A DNA stretch of 64,000 nucleotides, from the NCBI GenBank assembly GCA_947683425.1, contig CANTUQ010000077.1, positions 3,713,001 through 3,777,000 of the forward strand. Direction: 5' to 3'. Shown here piece by piece: positions 11,423 to 22,709 of this stretch. The notes beneath the pieces are model-generated. The model did no database searches, was not told the DNA's origin, and saw only the letters and a list, made by a program, of their open reading frames with translations. Position 1 is the first letter of the stretch. The number at the start of each line of letters is the position of its first letter. The DNA is from Excoecaria cochinchinensis (lineage: Eukaryota; Streptophyta; Magnoliopsida; Malpighiales; Euphorbiaceae). The position numbers and the translations under genes are program-made.

Positions 11423-12751
11423 GTGCGGAAGGAGTTTGCCTTGGGAGAGTCGTCGCAGCCAAGCCAACACAGCTGGGTTCAGTGTAGGGCTTAATTTTGT
11501 ATATTGATGATTATTTTTGTATAGAACTCTCTTATGTTAATTTTGTAATGGCTTTTGCATATGTATAAGTACATTTCTGGATATGTAATTATCTTTTATA
11601 CCTTTGGGTTGATCAAACAGTAATGTAATGTTTTCCGTTATATTAATGCATGATCAGCTTCTTTCATGAATGGTTTTGTAAAATTTTATTTACCCTGTAT
11701 TTCGGTATGTATGTTTATGTATATATGTATATCCTGTTTCTGCGCGGTGGCACCTTTGCCCATACGGCATCTCACTCCTTATCGGAGGGGATCGCCTACG
11801 TATGAGTAGGGGGTGTTACAATTTAAGTGGGAATTGCCTAGGACCAAAGAGTAATAAGTCAAAATATTTTAATATTGAACCAATAGGAGGCTGCCATGTG
11901 GCTTGGTGGGTGTGTGCAATTAATGTGAAAAGAAGAAAAAGGAAAAGAAAGAGAGAGAGAGAAGAGCAGATCACGTTCCTGCTCTCTCTTCTCCTCCTCT
12001 TCCTATTTTCTCTTCTTCTTTCTTTTCCCATTTCTTGTTATTCATTCCATGGTTGTGTGTGTGAGCTGGAGCCATTTAGGTTGAGCTTTGGGTCAGCTTT
12101 GAAGAGGTAAGTTGGGGTTTTAGGGTTTCCTGCGTTTGGGTTCTTCCTCTTCTTCTTCTGGTTTTATTTGAGTTAAGGTTTGGATTAAGAGATTTCTTGG
12201 TTTTATTGTGCAAGCTTTGGGTGGAAAGAAGAAGCATAAGGGCAAGGAAAAGATTGAAGGTTGAAGAAGAGTGATTTTTGGATCTTCAATTCTAGGTTTG
12301 GGAGCTTTGTTTGCTGCATTTTAGTTTGGGAGTTTATTTGAGTTGTCTTTGCCCTAATTCTCATTTAGGTTGTATATGCATTTGTATTGTTTAATTTTTG
12401 GAATTTTGAGTGTTTTGGCATGTGTACATGCATGATTTATGTGGGTAATTGTGTTAGTAATACATAATAATGATTGAATTGAAGGTATGTGAGAATTGAT
12501 AGTGAAATTGCATAAAATTGGGTAAACTCTGTTCTTGGTGTTCTTGGTATGCAATTTTATGTTTTTCCTTGTATTAATGGTTGAATCTTGTGATAATTGA
12601 GTGTAATTTGATCATGAGCATGTTGTGGTATGCAGTTGAATGATAAGGCAAGAGTTTGTGCATGATTGAGTGGCTTTTGAAAGGTTTTTGAAAGAGTTTG
12701 GGGAAAAGAAGAACTTTCTGCGTTTTGGCTGGGTTTAGGGAGCACGCCTCT

Positions 12752-13146
12752 GTCGCGAGCGCGACATCTATTGTTATCGAGACAGAGACGCGTTTTGCTT
12801 AGGAGAGAGGAAGAGCACGAGTCATGCAATCCAACATGAGTCGTGCTCATCACCTCGCCATTGCCTCAGCTCCCACTCGGAGGAAAGGGCACGAGACGTG
12901 CTCAAGGAACACCACTCGTGCTCAAGAGCACAAGTCGTGCTCTTAAGACACGAGTAGTGCTCCTATGTGCCTCGTGCTGTTTCTCCTTCTGCCTCAGCAT
13001 GACCGGCCAGTAGCAGAAGAGCATGAGACGTGCTCGCACACATGAGCACGAGTCATGCTCATGTGCACGAGTCATGCACCGCTCTGCTCAGCAACGCTTC
13101 TTCAGGCCTCTATCGCGAGCGTGACTTCATGTCGCGATCGCGACAG
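12752..13146 (+). repeat. Palindrome cluster in S2 LTR
   Basis: GC-rich block with many inverted repeats: GTCGCG/CGCGAC (12752-12765), GCACG/CGTGC (12889-12901), AAGAGCAC/GTGCTCTT (12924-12944), CACATGAGCA/TGCTCATGTG (13039-13065, ten-base stem), and TCGCGATCGCGA near 13133-13144. The recurring cores are CACGAGTCGTGC and TGTCGCGA. Confidence 0.8.
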
Positions 13147-13827
13147 AATTTTCTTCTGCCTGCCCTATTTTCTGCGCGATTTTCAAAAACAATCTTTTTC
13201 TTTCACTTTGCATCTTTTCTCACTATTGTATGGGACATGTTTTTACCTAATTATTGTTAGTATTTTTATTTTAAAGTGTGTGACTATAAAATGATAGTAT
13301 GTCAATAATTGATTATAATATGCTTGGTAATAGTAATTTTGGTAGACTAGTGTTTTGATCTAAAGTATATGATATGCTTTGAGACATAAATTGTATTATT
13401 GTATGATTAAAATTTTGTATTGATAACCTTTGGCATGATAGTGTTTCCATATCTGAGTTTGATATGCTTAGAATTTTGAATGCTGCTAAAGTGTGTTAAC
13501 TGAATTATATTGTATGCTTTGCAATATGAGTTGTATGATGCATGTTTCCCCCCCTCGTGTATCGTCTGTGCTAATTTATTCTCATTTATGCATGATTGAT
13601 ATGATGAACTATACGTTTATGAACCAATGAATGATATATGAGCAATTTGGTAAATATCATGAAATGAGTTTGATTTATTAAGCAAGCCTAAGAATTGTGA
13701 TCCTTGCTATGAATAATGTGCTATGCTTAAATGTGATGGGTGTTATGCATGACCTACGAGAGTCAGTCTAGTGAATAGTTAGGCATGCCTAATAGAGTCT
13801 CTTTAGCTGCAGCACCTTTGGACGTTT

Positions 13828-14082
13828 GGACCCCGATCAGGTCCCCCGTTTGGTTCCTCATGAACCCTTTTTATGTGTTCGGATCCTCACGATCCTTTTC
13901 AATGTATTTGGATCTTGTTTAAGATCCCCCTCATTAAAATGTTTTAAATGTGATAAAACAAAATGGTTTTTGATTCGTACGCATAAGGTACCCTTTGGCC
14001 GATTCGTACCCGTAAGGTACTGTCAGTATTCGATTCGTACCCGCAAGGTACTGTCTGTATTCAATTCGTACTCGTAAGGTAC
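13828..14082 (+). repeat. Eight-hairpin series in S2 LTR
   Basis: In order: GGACC/GGTCC (13828-13844), GGTTC/GAACC (13852-13866), GGATC/GATCC (13881-13895), GGATCTT/AAGATCC (13910-13927), then four copies of a GTACN/GGTAC stem (13977-13991, 14006-14020, 14037-14051, 14068-14082), the last with a T-G pair. Loops are 4 to 7 bases. Confidence 0.85.
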
Positions 14083-15387
14083 TGTCTGTTTACTCGTTAT
14101 CTACTATTGTGAGTCAGCAGGTGTTCTGTTTGCTTTAGTTCGCTTCCATATGATTATCAGAATGTGATATCCGATTGAACATGATAATGATTTGAGGAAT
14201 CAGTCAATATGTATATGAATGTGGATATAAGCTTCTGAATGTCTATCTTTATTATGCAAGTGTCATTATATCTGACAAGATTATCCACATTTGTCATATG
14301 ATGTGTTATAAGTTTCAGAAGGCCATGATGTAATTCGATTATGATGTATATATATATGTGACTCAAGCATGTTTTAATATATATATATGAGCACGTGAAT
14401 CGGATCAGTTGTGGCTGTAAGTATGTAAATTAATATATTTAAGATTGTGAACCTAACCTCTTGAATGCTATGAAGGTAGAGCTATGATATATGTTTCCTT
14501 GGTTTCTGCCATCGTAGTGATTTCAGTATGTTGACATGCATTTACATTGCATGGTGTGATAACATATGTATTGTGTAGTGTTATGGAGTATTGCTGTGTA
14601 TATGTTATGCCGGTCTCTGCTACTGCAGTGATTTCAGCATGTTGTTAAGTGTCTACGTTTCTCTGTATGCTGCTACGTGTATTGGTGTAGTAATGTGAGA
14701 GTAATATGTATTAGTTTTGTGATTGGTTTCAGCTAGTGTATGGGCATCATTATGTGACAGTCTTATGCATGTTTAGATAGTTATAGATTATGCATTGTGC
14801 AATCTATGACTTTCTATATTTAATTGATCTCGGTAAGTGTATGTAAGTTCTAATTGTATTTTTGCATGATGATGTTATGAATGTGATGTTATGTTATAAT
14901 TTCTTTGGTCTCTGCTATTGGGGTGTCTTCGGCATGTTGTCATGTGATTACGTTTTTGGCATGATATTATATATATCGGAGAGGCGCAGCGGAAGTGTTG
15001 TGATTTGACCTTGTCAGTCAGTTCTCGACTAGTGTGTGTGTATTGTGGCATGATAGTTGTATGTTTGGACCTCTAGTGACCTTACAGGATAATTGTGTGC
15101 TTCATTGTATGGTAGTGCAGTGCATCAACTTCGTAACTCGGGTATCAGTTAACGTGTATGTGCATCTCTGCATGATAGTTGCATTTCATGTGAATCAGCT
15201 TTTGGTTGGTATATGGGTATTTTGGTATGACAGCTGTGTGTTTATATAATTTGTGTTTTCGCATGATGCACTTTCTGATATCTGATATTTCGGTAGAACC
15301 GATAAGTGCTTACGTATGAGTTTATATGTATTTCTGCATGATAATATATGTTTGCTTTTTAGTGTTGGTTGTCTTTGTTCCTCCCCA

Positions 15388-15427
15388 CTAAGCGTTATCG
15401 CTTAGCATGGGTTCTTTTCCTGTGTAG
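15388..15427 (+). promoter_or_regulatory. Conserved hairpin and acceptor-like TAG in S2
   Basis: CTAAGCG/CGCTTAG with loop TTAT (15388-15405), followed by TTCTTTTCCTGTGTAG then GTGGC. Homologous in place and order to the S1 and CHR-D motifs. Confidence 0.5.
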
Positions 15428-15819
15428 GTGGCAAGTTTTGGTTCGGTTCAAATCGAGCATCTGCAGGGTCGGCCACACAGGAGTTAGAAGTGTTTTGTTA
15501 TTTTTGTTTTTAGCTCTTGTATTTTGAATTCTATATTTCTATACCGGTTTGTATATGTATTTATATGTAAGTTCGGAAGGTAGTTTTTGAATATGTAATT
15601 ATTTTTTTCGGCTAGTGTGATCTAAACATTATTGTAATGAATTTTGTTATAGTAATGAATGATCATTTGTTGCTTCTCTAAAGTTTTAATTTCCGCTGTA
15701 TTTCCGTATGTTTTTATGTATGAATGTATGCTTCCGCTTAGTGTATGTGTGCATGTATGTGAGTAAGCGTCGGTAGCGCTCTCCGGCGTCCTTCCAATAG
15801 GGGCGTAGGGGGTGTTACA

Positions 15820-16760
15820 TAATGTCTTCAAGTACTTTATGTACAATAACAATCATTTTTCCTTAACGAACCACTCACCACGAACCTGATGAATCACCAA
15901 TGATGAATCTCGAAAAAAATTCACGATTTTTGTCCCTATGGTTAAAAGTTCTTCCAAAACGAAAATGCAGGCTTCGTATTCAGCTTTATTATTGGTGGCC
16001 CTGTATCTTAACTTTTTGGCTAAGGGGAGTTTCTTACCATCAAGTGTTACAAGAATTACCCCTGCTCTGGCTCCTTTACTATCAATTGCTCCATCAAAGT
16101 ACATCTGCCATCCTTCCACCACAATGGCCGTGACGTCTTCATCAGAAAATTCATATTCAACTCGGTCTCCTTCGAGGGGATGTTCAGCTAGAACCTCTAC
16201 TACAACACATCCTTTAATAGTCTTTCTGGTAATATATTCTATACTAAATTCCTGTAGCAATATTAGCCATCTTCCCAAGCAAAGAGGATGCTTCCTGAAG
16301 GTACCTAAGGGGATTTTGCTTGGCAACCCCTTGCACTTTGTAAGAATGGAAATAATGCCTCAATTTCTTAGGAGCCCAGATCACTGTTAGACAAATCTTT
16401 TCAACTTCCACATATTTGGCTTCATAAGGAAAGAACTTCTTACTGAGATAATAAACTACAAATTCAACCTTAAATTCATCTTCTTGAGCCATCATGGCAC
16501 CCGGTGAGCTTTCCTCTATTGCTATGTAGAGAGTTAAAGGCTTCAATAGCTATGGTGGTCGCAGAACTGGAGGGTGCAGAAGATATTCCTTAATTGTATC
16601 AAAGGCTTTTTAGCAATCGTCATTCCACTTGACCTGTTGATTCTTCCTAAGAAGCTTGAAAATTGATTCACAGATTGAAGTGAGCTTCGCGATAAACCGG
16701 CTGATATACTAAAGTCTACCTAAGAAACCTCCTCTATCTCCTTCTAAGGTACTGCCATTT
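15820..16760 (-). pseudogene. TAT-C RT end, RNase H and second RNase H
   Basis: Reading leftwards: the RT thumb (YISRFIAKLTSICESIFKLL), the gypsy RNase H (LTLYIAIEESSPGAMMAQEDEF, FVVYYLSKKFFPYEAKYVEVEKICL, KKLRHYFHS), the connector WLILLQEFSIEYITRKTIKG, then the second, archaeal-type RNase H (WQMYFDGAIDSKGARAG, NNKAEYEACIF, RDSSLVIHQVRGEW). The gypsy domain has lost its first catalytic Asp (Ala-Ile-Glu where others read Ser-Asp-Ala), while the second domain keeps DG...KAE...DSS. At least one frameshift near 16320 and stops near 16610 and 16720 disable it. F2 cuts it at 16760. Confidence 0.85.
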
Positions 16761-18573
16761 TGTAGACACCGGGTCCCAAGGTAGCCCAGATTAGAGTTAC
16801 CCGATGAGGACAGTGCCACTTATTTTATAGATGGATAATGGAAGTGCCGGTCCTTATCCTTAGATTTCATAAGATCTTTTTTTTGAATTAACTCTCTTTA
16901 CTTTTTTCAGAGCTAAAATGAAGTTTTAAGTACAAAATTTGGGCTCTTTGGTTGAAAGACGCTCGTCTCTCAAGAGAAACGCCTATCTGTAATCATTTTA
17001 CACTGCCCGCCTCTCACTGGCTGGTTGTGCCTATCTCCCTTCTCCCATGGCTTGTGACCGGCGCCCGTAACTCACTAAGTCATGGGCACAAGTCATCTAT
17101 GTAACACCCTTATAACTTTCCTAACGTACGTATAGTGATTATAATAGTTACCAATTTTGCTATCAATGCAAGTAAGTTTCTGAATTGTTTTAAAAAAAAA
17201 TCAATATGCGACTTTTAAAACAATTAATTTCTTATTAAACCTTATACTTAACCATTGTAATTATAACTTATTATGCTTAGCCACTGACCTATAATTGTCT
17301 AGTTTATTATTCCAGTCCATAAAAATTTCGGCAGTATGACGGCTATAATATTAGCCTACCTAAACCTGCATAGCTAACAACACGAGCACAACAACAGTAT
17401 ACAATATTTCCACATCATCCAATTGCCATAAACAGTCTCATAACATACACTAAGTAATAATGTCCATCACACACCATGAGTACATAACCATAATTTACAA
17501 TATTTATTTATAAGTATATACACGCCATACATCAAAATCTACTGAAAATATCTTGTACAAGCTTAGTCAGACAGCTTTCAAAACACCGTATGCTTGCTCC
17601 CGTGCCTAGCTTATACCTACACGCAATCAATAGAAACTACGTGCTGAGCAATAATTATACTCAATGGTGGTTACAATTCAAAAAGTTTCCATCCATCTAC
17701 TAATATTCTTCTAATAAATAAATTTTTAAATTTTACTCCCAAATAATATAAACCTTATTAATGTTCCATTAATTCTTAGTTGTGTTCTCTACTTAGTTTA
17801 TTTATTAATTCATTAATTAACTTATTCTCTACATAATTATGTTGTTACTATTATTTTTATTATTATTTTTATCACTATTACTAATATTATTACCATTACT
17901 ATTATAATTAACACTATCTAATTTTCCTACTTCCAATTATTACTTAATCACTTTATTTACTTATCAATTTATTTACTTAAATCAATTATTATTTTTCATT
18001 TTAATATTTCATCCTACTATAATTAAAAATTATTATTTATTTATTTAGTTAACTGTTCAACAATTCTTTTAACTTTCAATTATTTTCTACAATATTAGTT
18101 TTATTACATTATATTATTTTTAATTTAGTTGTTTTAATGACAATTACAACTTATTCTTAATTCTCCTTCTACTTACGGTTTTGCCCTTCTATTACAAATA
18201 TTTACCAAATTGCCACTAACTATCCTAATTTCTCAATTTAAATCATTATTTAACCTATAATTTATTATTTATTCTTCACCTTACCATTTTCATGGCTAAT
18301 TATATTTTAGTCCTCAATTAAATATTTAATTTAATACTCTTACCAATTAAACTTCTTTTCCTTTAATTTAGCTATCTTTACCATGTCAATATTATTTTCA
18401 CCAATTAGACCCTAGAACTTCATAATTTATTTCATTTTAGTCATTTTTCACACATTAGTCTGGGTTCAGTTAATTTTATTCATTTTTACTATTTTGCCCC
18501 TAGTATCGGTCCAGTAGAAATCTCTGAACCGGATATGTGGGACGTGGACCCCACGAATCCACATCATTCCAAA

Positions 18574-18686
18574 GTGATCCCGTAGGACCACTACTACATT
18601 TACATTTCATTTCATTTATCATTTTAAACATTTATTCATTTTGTACACCGCCATCGGCCTACTAATAGTGAGTCGTCATAACTCAC
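18574..18686 (-). repeat. Hairpins in S3 LTR
   Basis: On the minus strand: GTGAGT/ACTCAC (18668-18686) and GTGGTCC/GGATCAC with loop TACG and one G-T pair (18574-18591). They correspond in place to the S5 hairpins at 44850-44933. Confidence 0.6.
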
Positions 18687-19629
18687 ACCGCGGTTTTACT
18701 GTCCCTATGGCTAGACAATTATATCATGAACTAGATTTAACTACTAGACTATTACTAAAGGCAAGATAAATAAATTATCACATTATTTCATTATAATATA
18801 CAATACCATTATGCTAACATAATCAAACTTTATAATATTCATTATTTTCTTACTAAATCATCTTTATTCCACTTCTTTTTTAATAACATAATCATTTAAA
18901 CCATAATTCCATTAAAGCTGTTTATTTAATTTCATTTCCATTATGAACATAATGTACTAATTTACTCTAAAATATTCATTTATGCATAATAAATTTCAAA
19001 TAAATTACCATGTTCTCAATTTTTATCTCACTTTCATTTTATACCATTATTTTTAACTAATAATCAAGTTATACATTAGAATCCCTACCTTAACCATTCG
19101 GCCAACATTAACTATTCATCTTAAATATTTATTTTTCACATCTTTATCATTATTTAGGTTACTTCACACCTTAAATTATAAGTATACACCATTAATTCCT
19201 ATATATACCTAAAGTATACACTAAATTTCCTTGGTATACCATTCGGCCAACCTAAGTTCTCTACCCTATAATTTATTTCTTCTTCATTTAACCCTTCAAT
19301 TCATCATTTCTAACATCCTAAGCCATGATTATAACATTTATTTCAATTATACACACATATTTTACATAGTTACTGTAGACACCGAGTCCCGAGACGGTTC
19401 AAAATCAGGATTACCCAATGATGAAAATAAAGACCGATTCATAAGTAAGAAAGTATGAATTGATCATCTCTTGTTAAATTCTTTTGTCTGTCTCAAAATA
19501 CTTTTAAAATGTTTATCTTTATCTTTATTTTTATATTTTATTTGTATTTTTATTTTTTTATTTTTTATTTTTGTTTGTATTTTTATTTTTATGTTTATTT
19601 TCTGAAAAAAATAAAAAAAAAACATTTTG

Positions 19630-19746
19630 GCAGCGCGCGAGGCTGCCTAAGCCCCTACGTGCGTGCTCCCTCGCGTGCGCGGCCTGCGCGTGTGAGAGGC
19701 ATGCGCGCAACGCACAAACGGGCTCGCCCTATTGGCTGCCAGTCTC
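19630..19746. repeat. GC-rich island in S4 LTR
   Basis: About 115 bases with GCGCGCGAGGC, GTGCGCGGCC and CATGCGCGCAACGC between runs of T and A. It starts about 256 bases into the LTR, the same place as in TAT-B and TAT-E, and is followed by the family flank CAATTTTGGCCGAAAATC. Confidence 0.7.
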
Positions 19747-20811
19747 GCCAATTTTGGCCGAAAATCAATTTTTTGACATTTTTTTGGGTAAAAAATGATT
19801 TTTTATGAGATTTTTGAGATTTTGTTGAATTTTGACAAAATGTTAGTCAAATTTTGTGGGTGCAAAAGTTAAAAAAAAAAAAATATATGAATTGTAAAAA
19901 ATTGACTTTTGGATTATTTTTGAAATTTGGTATTTTTTGTTGAAATTAGGGGAAGATTTGTCTTCGAAAAAAAAGGAAGGAGGACTTTGTTAGTTGGAAA
20001 GCAATGTGGGAAGAAAATAAAACGGGAGTATTTCATTTGGAGAAGGGGATTTTTGGATTTTTTTTTTCTAAGGGATTTTAGAGAAAAAAAAAGTGTTCTT
20101 GAGAAAGAATAATCTATTTTTTTCTGGAGAGATCAAAAATTTTCTTTTTGGAATTTCTTTCTTTTTGTTCTTAAATGAAAATTTCTCTTCTTTGATTTTC
20201 TTCATTTCTTTTCTTAGATCTAAAAATTTTCTTCTTTGATTTTATTTTAAGTTTTCATAGATCTAAAAATATTTGTTAGGATTGGATTAATTTGAGAAAG
20301 GAAAATTAATTTTCTTAGTTTGGGTTTTCTCATCAAATTAAAACAATAAATACAAAAAAAAAATTACTTTTAATTTTTGTGTTCTTCAGTTTTTTTGAGA
20401 CAAAAACTTATGATTTTTTGAATATCTTTGAGTTTATTCTTGAATCTTGACAAGGAGAATAGATTGAGACATCTTACTTCCATATTACCTAACTCTGAGA
20501 GTAAAGATTCTTGGATCCATTTTTTTCTATCTCATTTCATTTTATTTATGTTAGTTTATTTGTTTTTTCTTGTATTGATGAATATGTGTTTTCGAGTCGA
20601 GATTTATTTCTTTTTCTTAACATGAGTTTTCAATTTTTATTTTGTTTTTGGTATGAAAATGGATAAATATATGATGTTGGGAATAAAAAATAAGATTTAC
20701 TAATTTTCTCTTTTAGTGTGATTTTTTATGATGTCTTTTTTTTTTTATGTATGCTTAAATATTATTATTTTCTATTATATGTTTGATTGCCTTCCTCTTG
20801 TTTATTTATTT

Positions 20812-20946
20812 AATTTCATTGTTGTTGTTATTATTATTATTGTTGTTGTTGTTGTTATTGTTGTTGTTGTTGTTGTTAGTATTATTATTGTTATTATTAT
20901 TTTCATTATTGACATTATATTTTGCATGGCGTTATTTCATGATTTA

Positions 20947-20981
<35 letters not shown>
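20812..20981. repeat. TTG/ATT microsatellite in S4
   Basis: Interrupted runs of GTT and ATT, ending in a nearly pure ATT run at 20949-20981. It makes an open but meaningless Val/Ile-rich frame. Confidence 0.85.
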
Positions 20982-20984
<3 letters not shown>

Positions 20985-22702
20985 ACTTTGCATGATTTTT
21001 AATTAACATTTTTTTATGTGTGATGTTCGTATATTAAATTAATGTGTTTAATTTAACTTATTTTATATTCTATTGGTGTATTAATTTTATACTAGATTTC
21101 CTTTATTTTTATTTTTAATTGATTTTGGAATTATTGCTAATATTTTTTTATTGTTGCTTTTCTATTGGAGCTAAAAATGTTGTGCTTATTTATTTGAGCA
21201 TTTTTCGTGACCAAACGAGGGGGTCACGACACGTAGGAGTTTAAATCAATGAGATCTTTCCTATCTCTATTTATATGATTGTATTCGTTTGTAAATAAAA
21301 TAGTTTATTTTATAAGCATGTCAAATAAAAAATCACAAAAATATTTTGTACAACCAAAGTGAGATTTTTATTAATAAATTGGGACCAATGTCCTAGATTT
21401 TAGCCAAAGAATGCAAAAATATTGCGGACTAAAACAAAGAGTTAAATCTTCTAAAAATGGGATCACTCATCCCAGTTTTTCAATCCAACAATCAAAATAA
21501 CTCTTCGATCCCCCTTTAAGTAAGCATGAGGGAACCAACGTTCCCAAACCAAACGAATATCCTGATTCATGTATATTATTTATTTTGAATGATTTTATTT
21601 GATTATTTAAATTTATGTCTATATATCTTGTGGGCCCTTGTAATTAATTATTTTTGGGCCAATTTTATTTAGCTTTTCTTTCAGTTTGGGATTGTATTCT
21701 GTCCCAATTTCTATTTTGTAATTGTGTGCTTGGCGTGTTTACCGCTTTATTTATCATTTCATTTACTGCTTTTCTTTATAGTTTTCTTTTATCGCTTTCT
21801 CTATGATTGTAATGCACTTTAATAAATTGCATTAATCGCATGAGAAGAGAGATGAAATTTCGTAATCTAAAAACTCCCTTATATTTAACCAAGGTATAAA
21901 TAAGAGTAAAGTTCCGAACACCTTCTCTGGTTTAGACCGTAGAGGTTAGATGACCTTTCCCAATTTCGTCTAAATTAAGTGGTGACTCCAAAATATCTCA
22001 AAGGTGCCAAAATGCTTCATGAGATTAGATGATCCTTTCAGTGTTCTATTGGAAGGAGGTGTCCAAAATATCTCATGTTGTCTCAAGATCAAAAGATGCG
22101 AACTAATCTATCGAGCCCTAAAAGCGGGTCTCCTTTTGAGGGCCTTCACGGTTCGGCGCGCGTCACATTTACTATTTAAACATAACCTAAATTCACCCTA
22201 AAATAATGGCAATGGTTATAATTTGTAACCACTAACCTTGATTTCTTGTTCTACTCCTCTAAAGCTTCCTTTGCTTTGCTTTTTGCCCTTGAAGTGCCTT
22301 CCCCTTCTTTATTACCTAAGTATGGCCGAAATTCAAAATTGAGTTACCATTAAAACCATGCCTTCTAATCACAATATAACAACATAATTACACTTTACAC
22401 ACCCTAATTTACCTATTAGAACCATTAAATAAATTTAAAACCTTCAATTCCTCTTACCTCAAATTGAAACCTAATCTTTGTACACTTGAATTTTCCCAAT
22501 TCTTCCACTCAAATTGGAGATTAGAGACTGCAATAATGTTGTAGAGGGGCTGAATTATATTAGTAGGACTTGATTTGGAGGAGAAATTGGAGGACAAAAG
22601 AAGAATTTTGGAGAGAAAATGGAAGATTAGGTTCGGCCAAGGAGAGCGGTGGAAAGGGCTGAAGAAATCAGAATTCTCTCTACATTTCTGATTTTTCAGC
22701 CC

Positions 22703-22709
22703 TTTTATA
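22703..22709 (-). promoter_or_regulatory. Putative TATA box of S3 LTR
   Basis: Minus-strand TATAAAA in the context GGGTATAAAAGGGC, 571-577 bases from the LTR start, the same relative place as in T1. Confidence 0.5.

Larger units (their letters stand above)
9282..11820 (+). repeat. S1: chromovirus solo LTR nested in S2
   Basis: A 2539-base LTR starting TGTCACACCCCG and ending GGGGGTGTTACA, with a perfect 5-base duplication ATTTA (9277-9281 and 11821-11825). Contains five hairpins at a 72-73 base period (10369-10689), the TTAGGCATGCCTAA palindrome (10913-10926), a hairpin series (10960-11120) and the CTAAGC/GCTTAG hairpin followed by a CAG-GTG (11382-11422). It split the S2 LTR about 200 bases from its start, so it is younger than S2. 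Nothing coding. Confidence 0.92.
9085..15819 (+). repeat. S2: chromovirus solo LTR (about 4.2 kb without S1)
   Basis: Starts TGTAATAACCC and ends GGGGGTGTTACA, flanked by a perfect 5-base duplication TAATG (9080-9084 and 15820-15824), with no internal region: a solo LTR left by recombination between two LTRs. It carries the nested solo LTR S1, a palindrome cluster (12752-13146), the 14-base palindrome TTAGGCATGCCTAA (13782-13795) and eight consecutive short hairpins (13828-14082). Shared words with S1 and CHR-D LTRs in the same order assign it to the Tekay-like group and fix the plus orientation. No coding sequence seen. Confidence 0.88.
19374..22167 (+). repeat. S4: Tat solo LTR nested in S3
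   Basis: Starts TGTAGACACCGAGTCCCGAG and ends CGGCGCGCGTCACA, 2794 bases, with no primer site after it: the flank returns to S3. Flanking bases GTTAC and TTTAC agree at four of five positions, an imperfect duplication. Contains a GC island (19630-19746), long TTG/ATT runs (20812-20981) and the U5 hairpin followed by TGGTGACTCC (21955-21990). Solo LTR inside a solo LTR inside an LTR. Confidence 0.85.

Noticed and set aside
9085..15819. Host gene in the long non-coding stretch
   Set aside because: Both ends, target duplications and inner repeats show LTR sequence; small frames such as 15034-15249 have no codon bias or recognised domain.
20728..21006. Hydrophobic Val/Ile-rich frame that could look like a membrane protein
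   Set aside because: It is the translation of GTT and ATT microsatellite runs in the S4 LTR.
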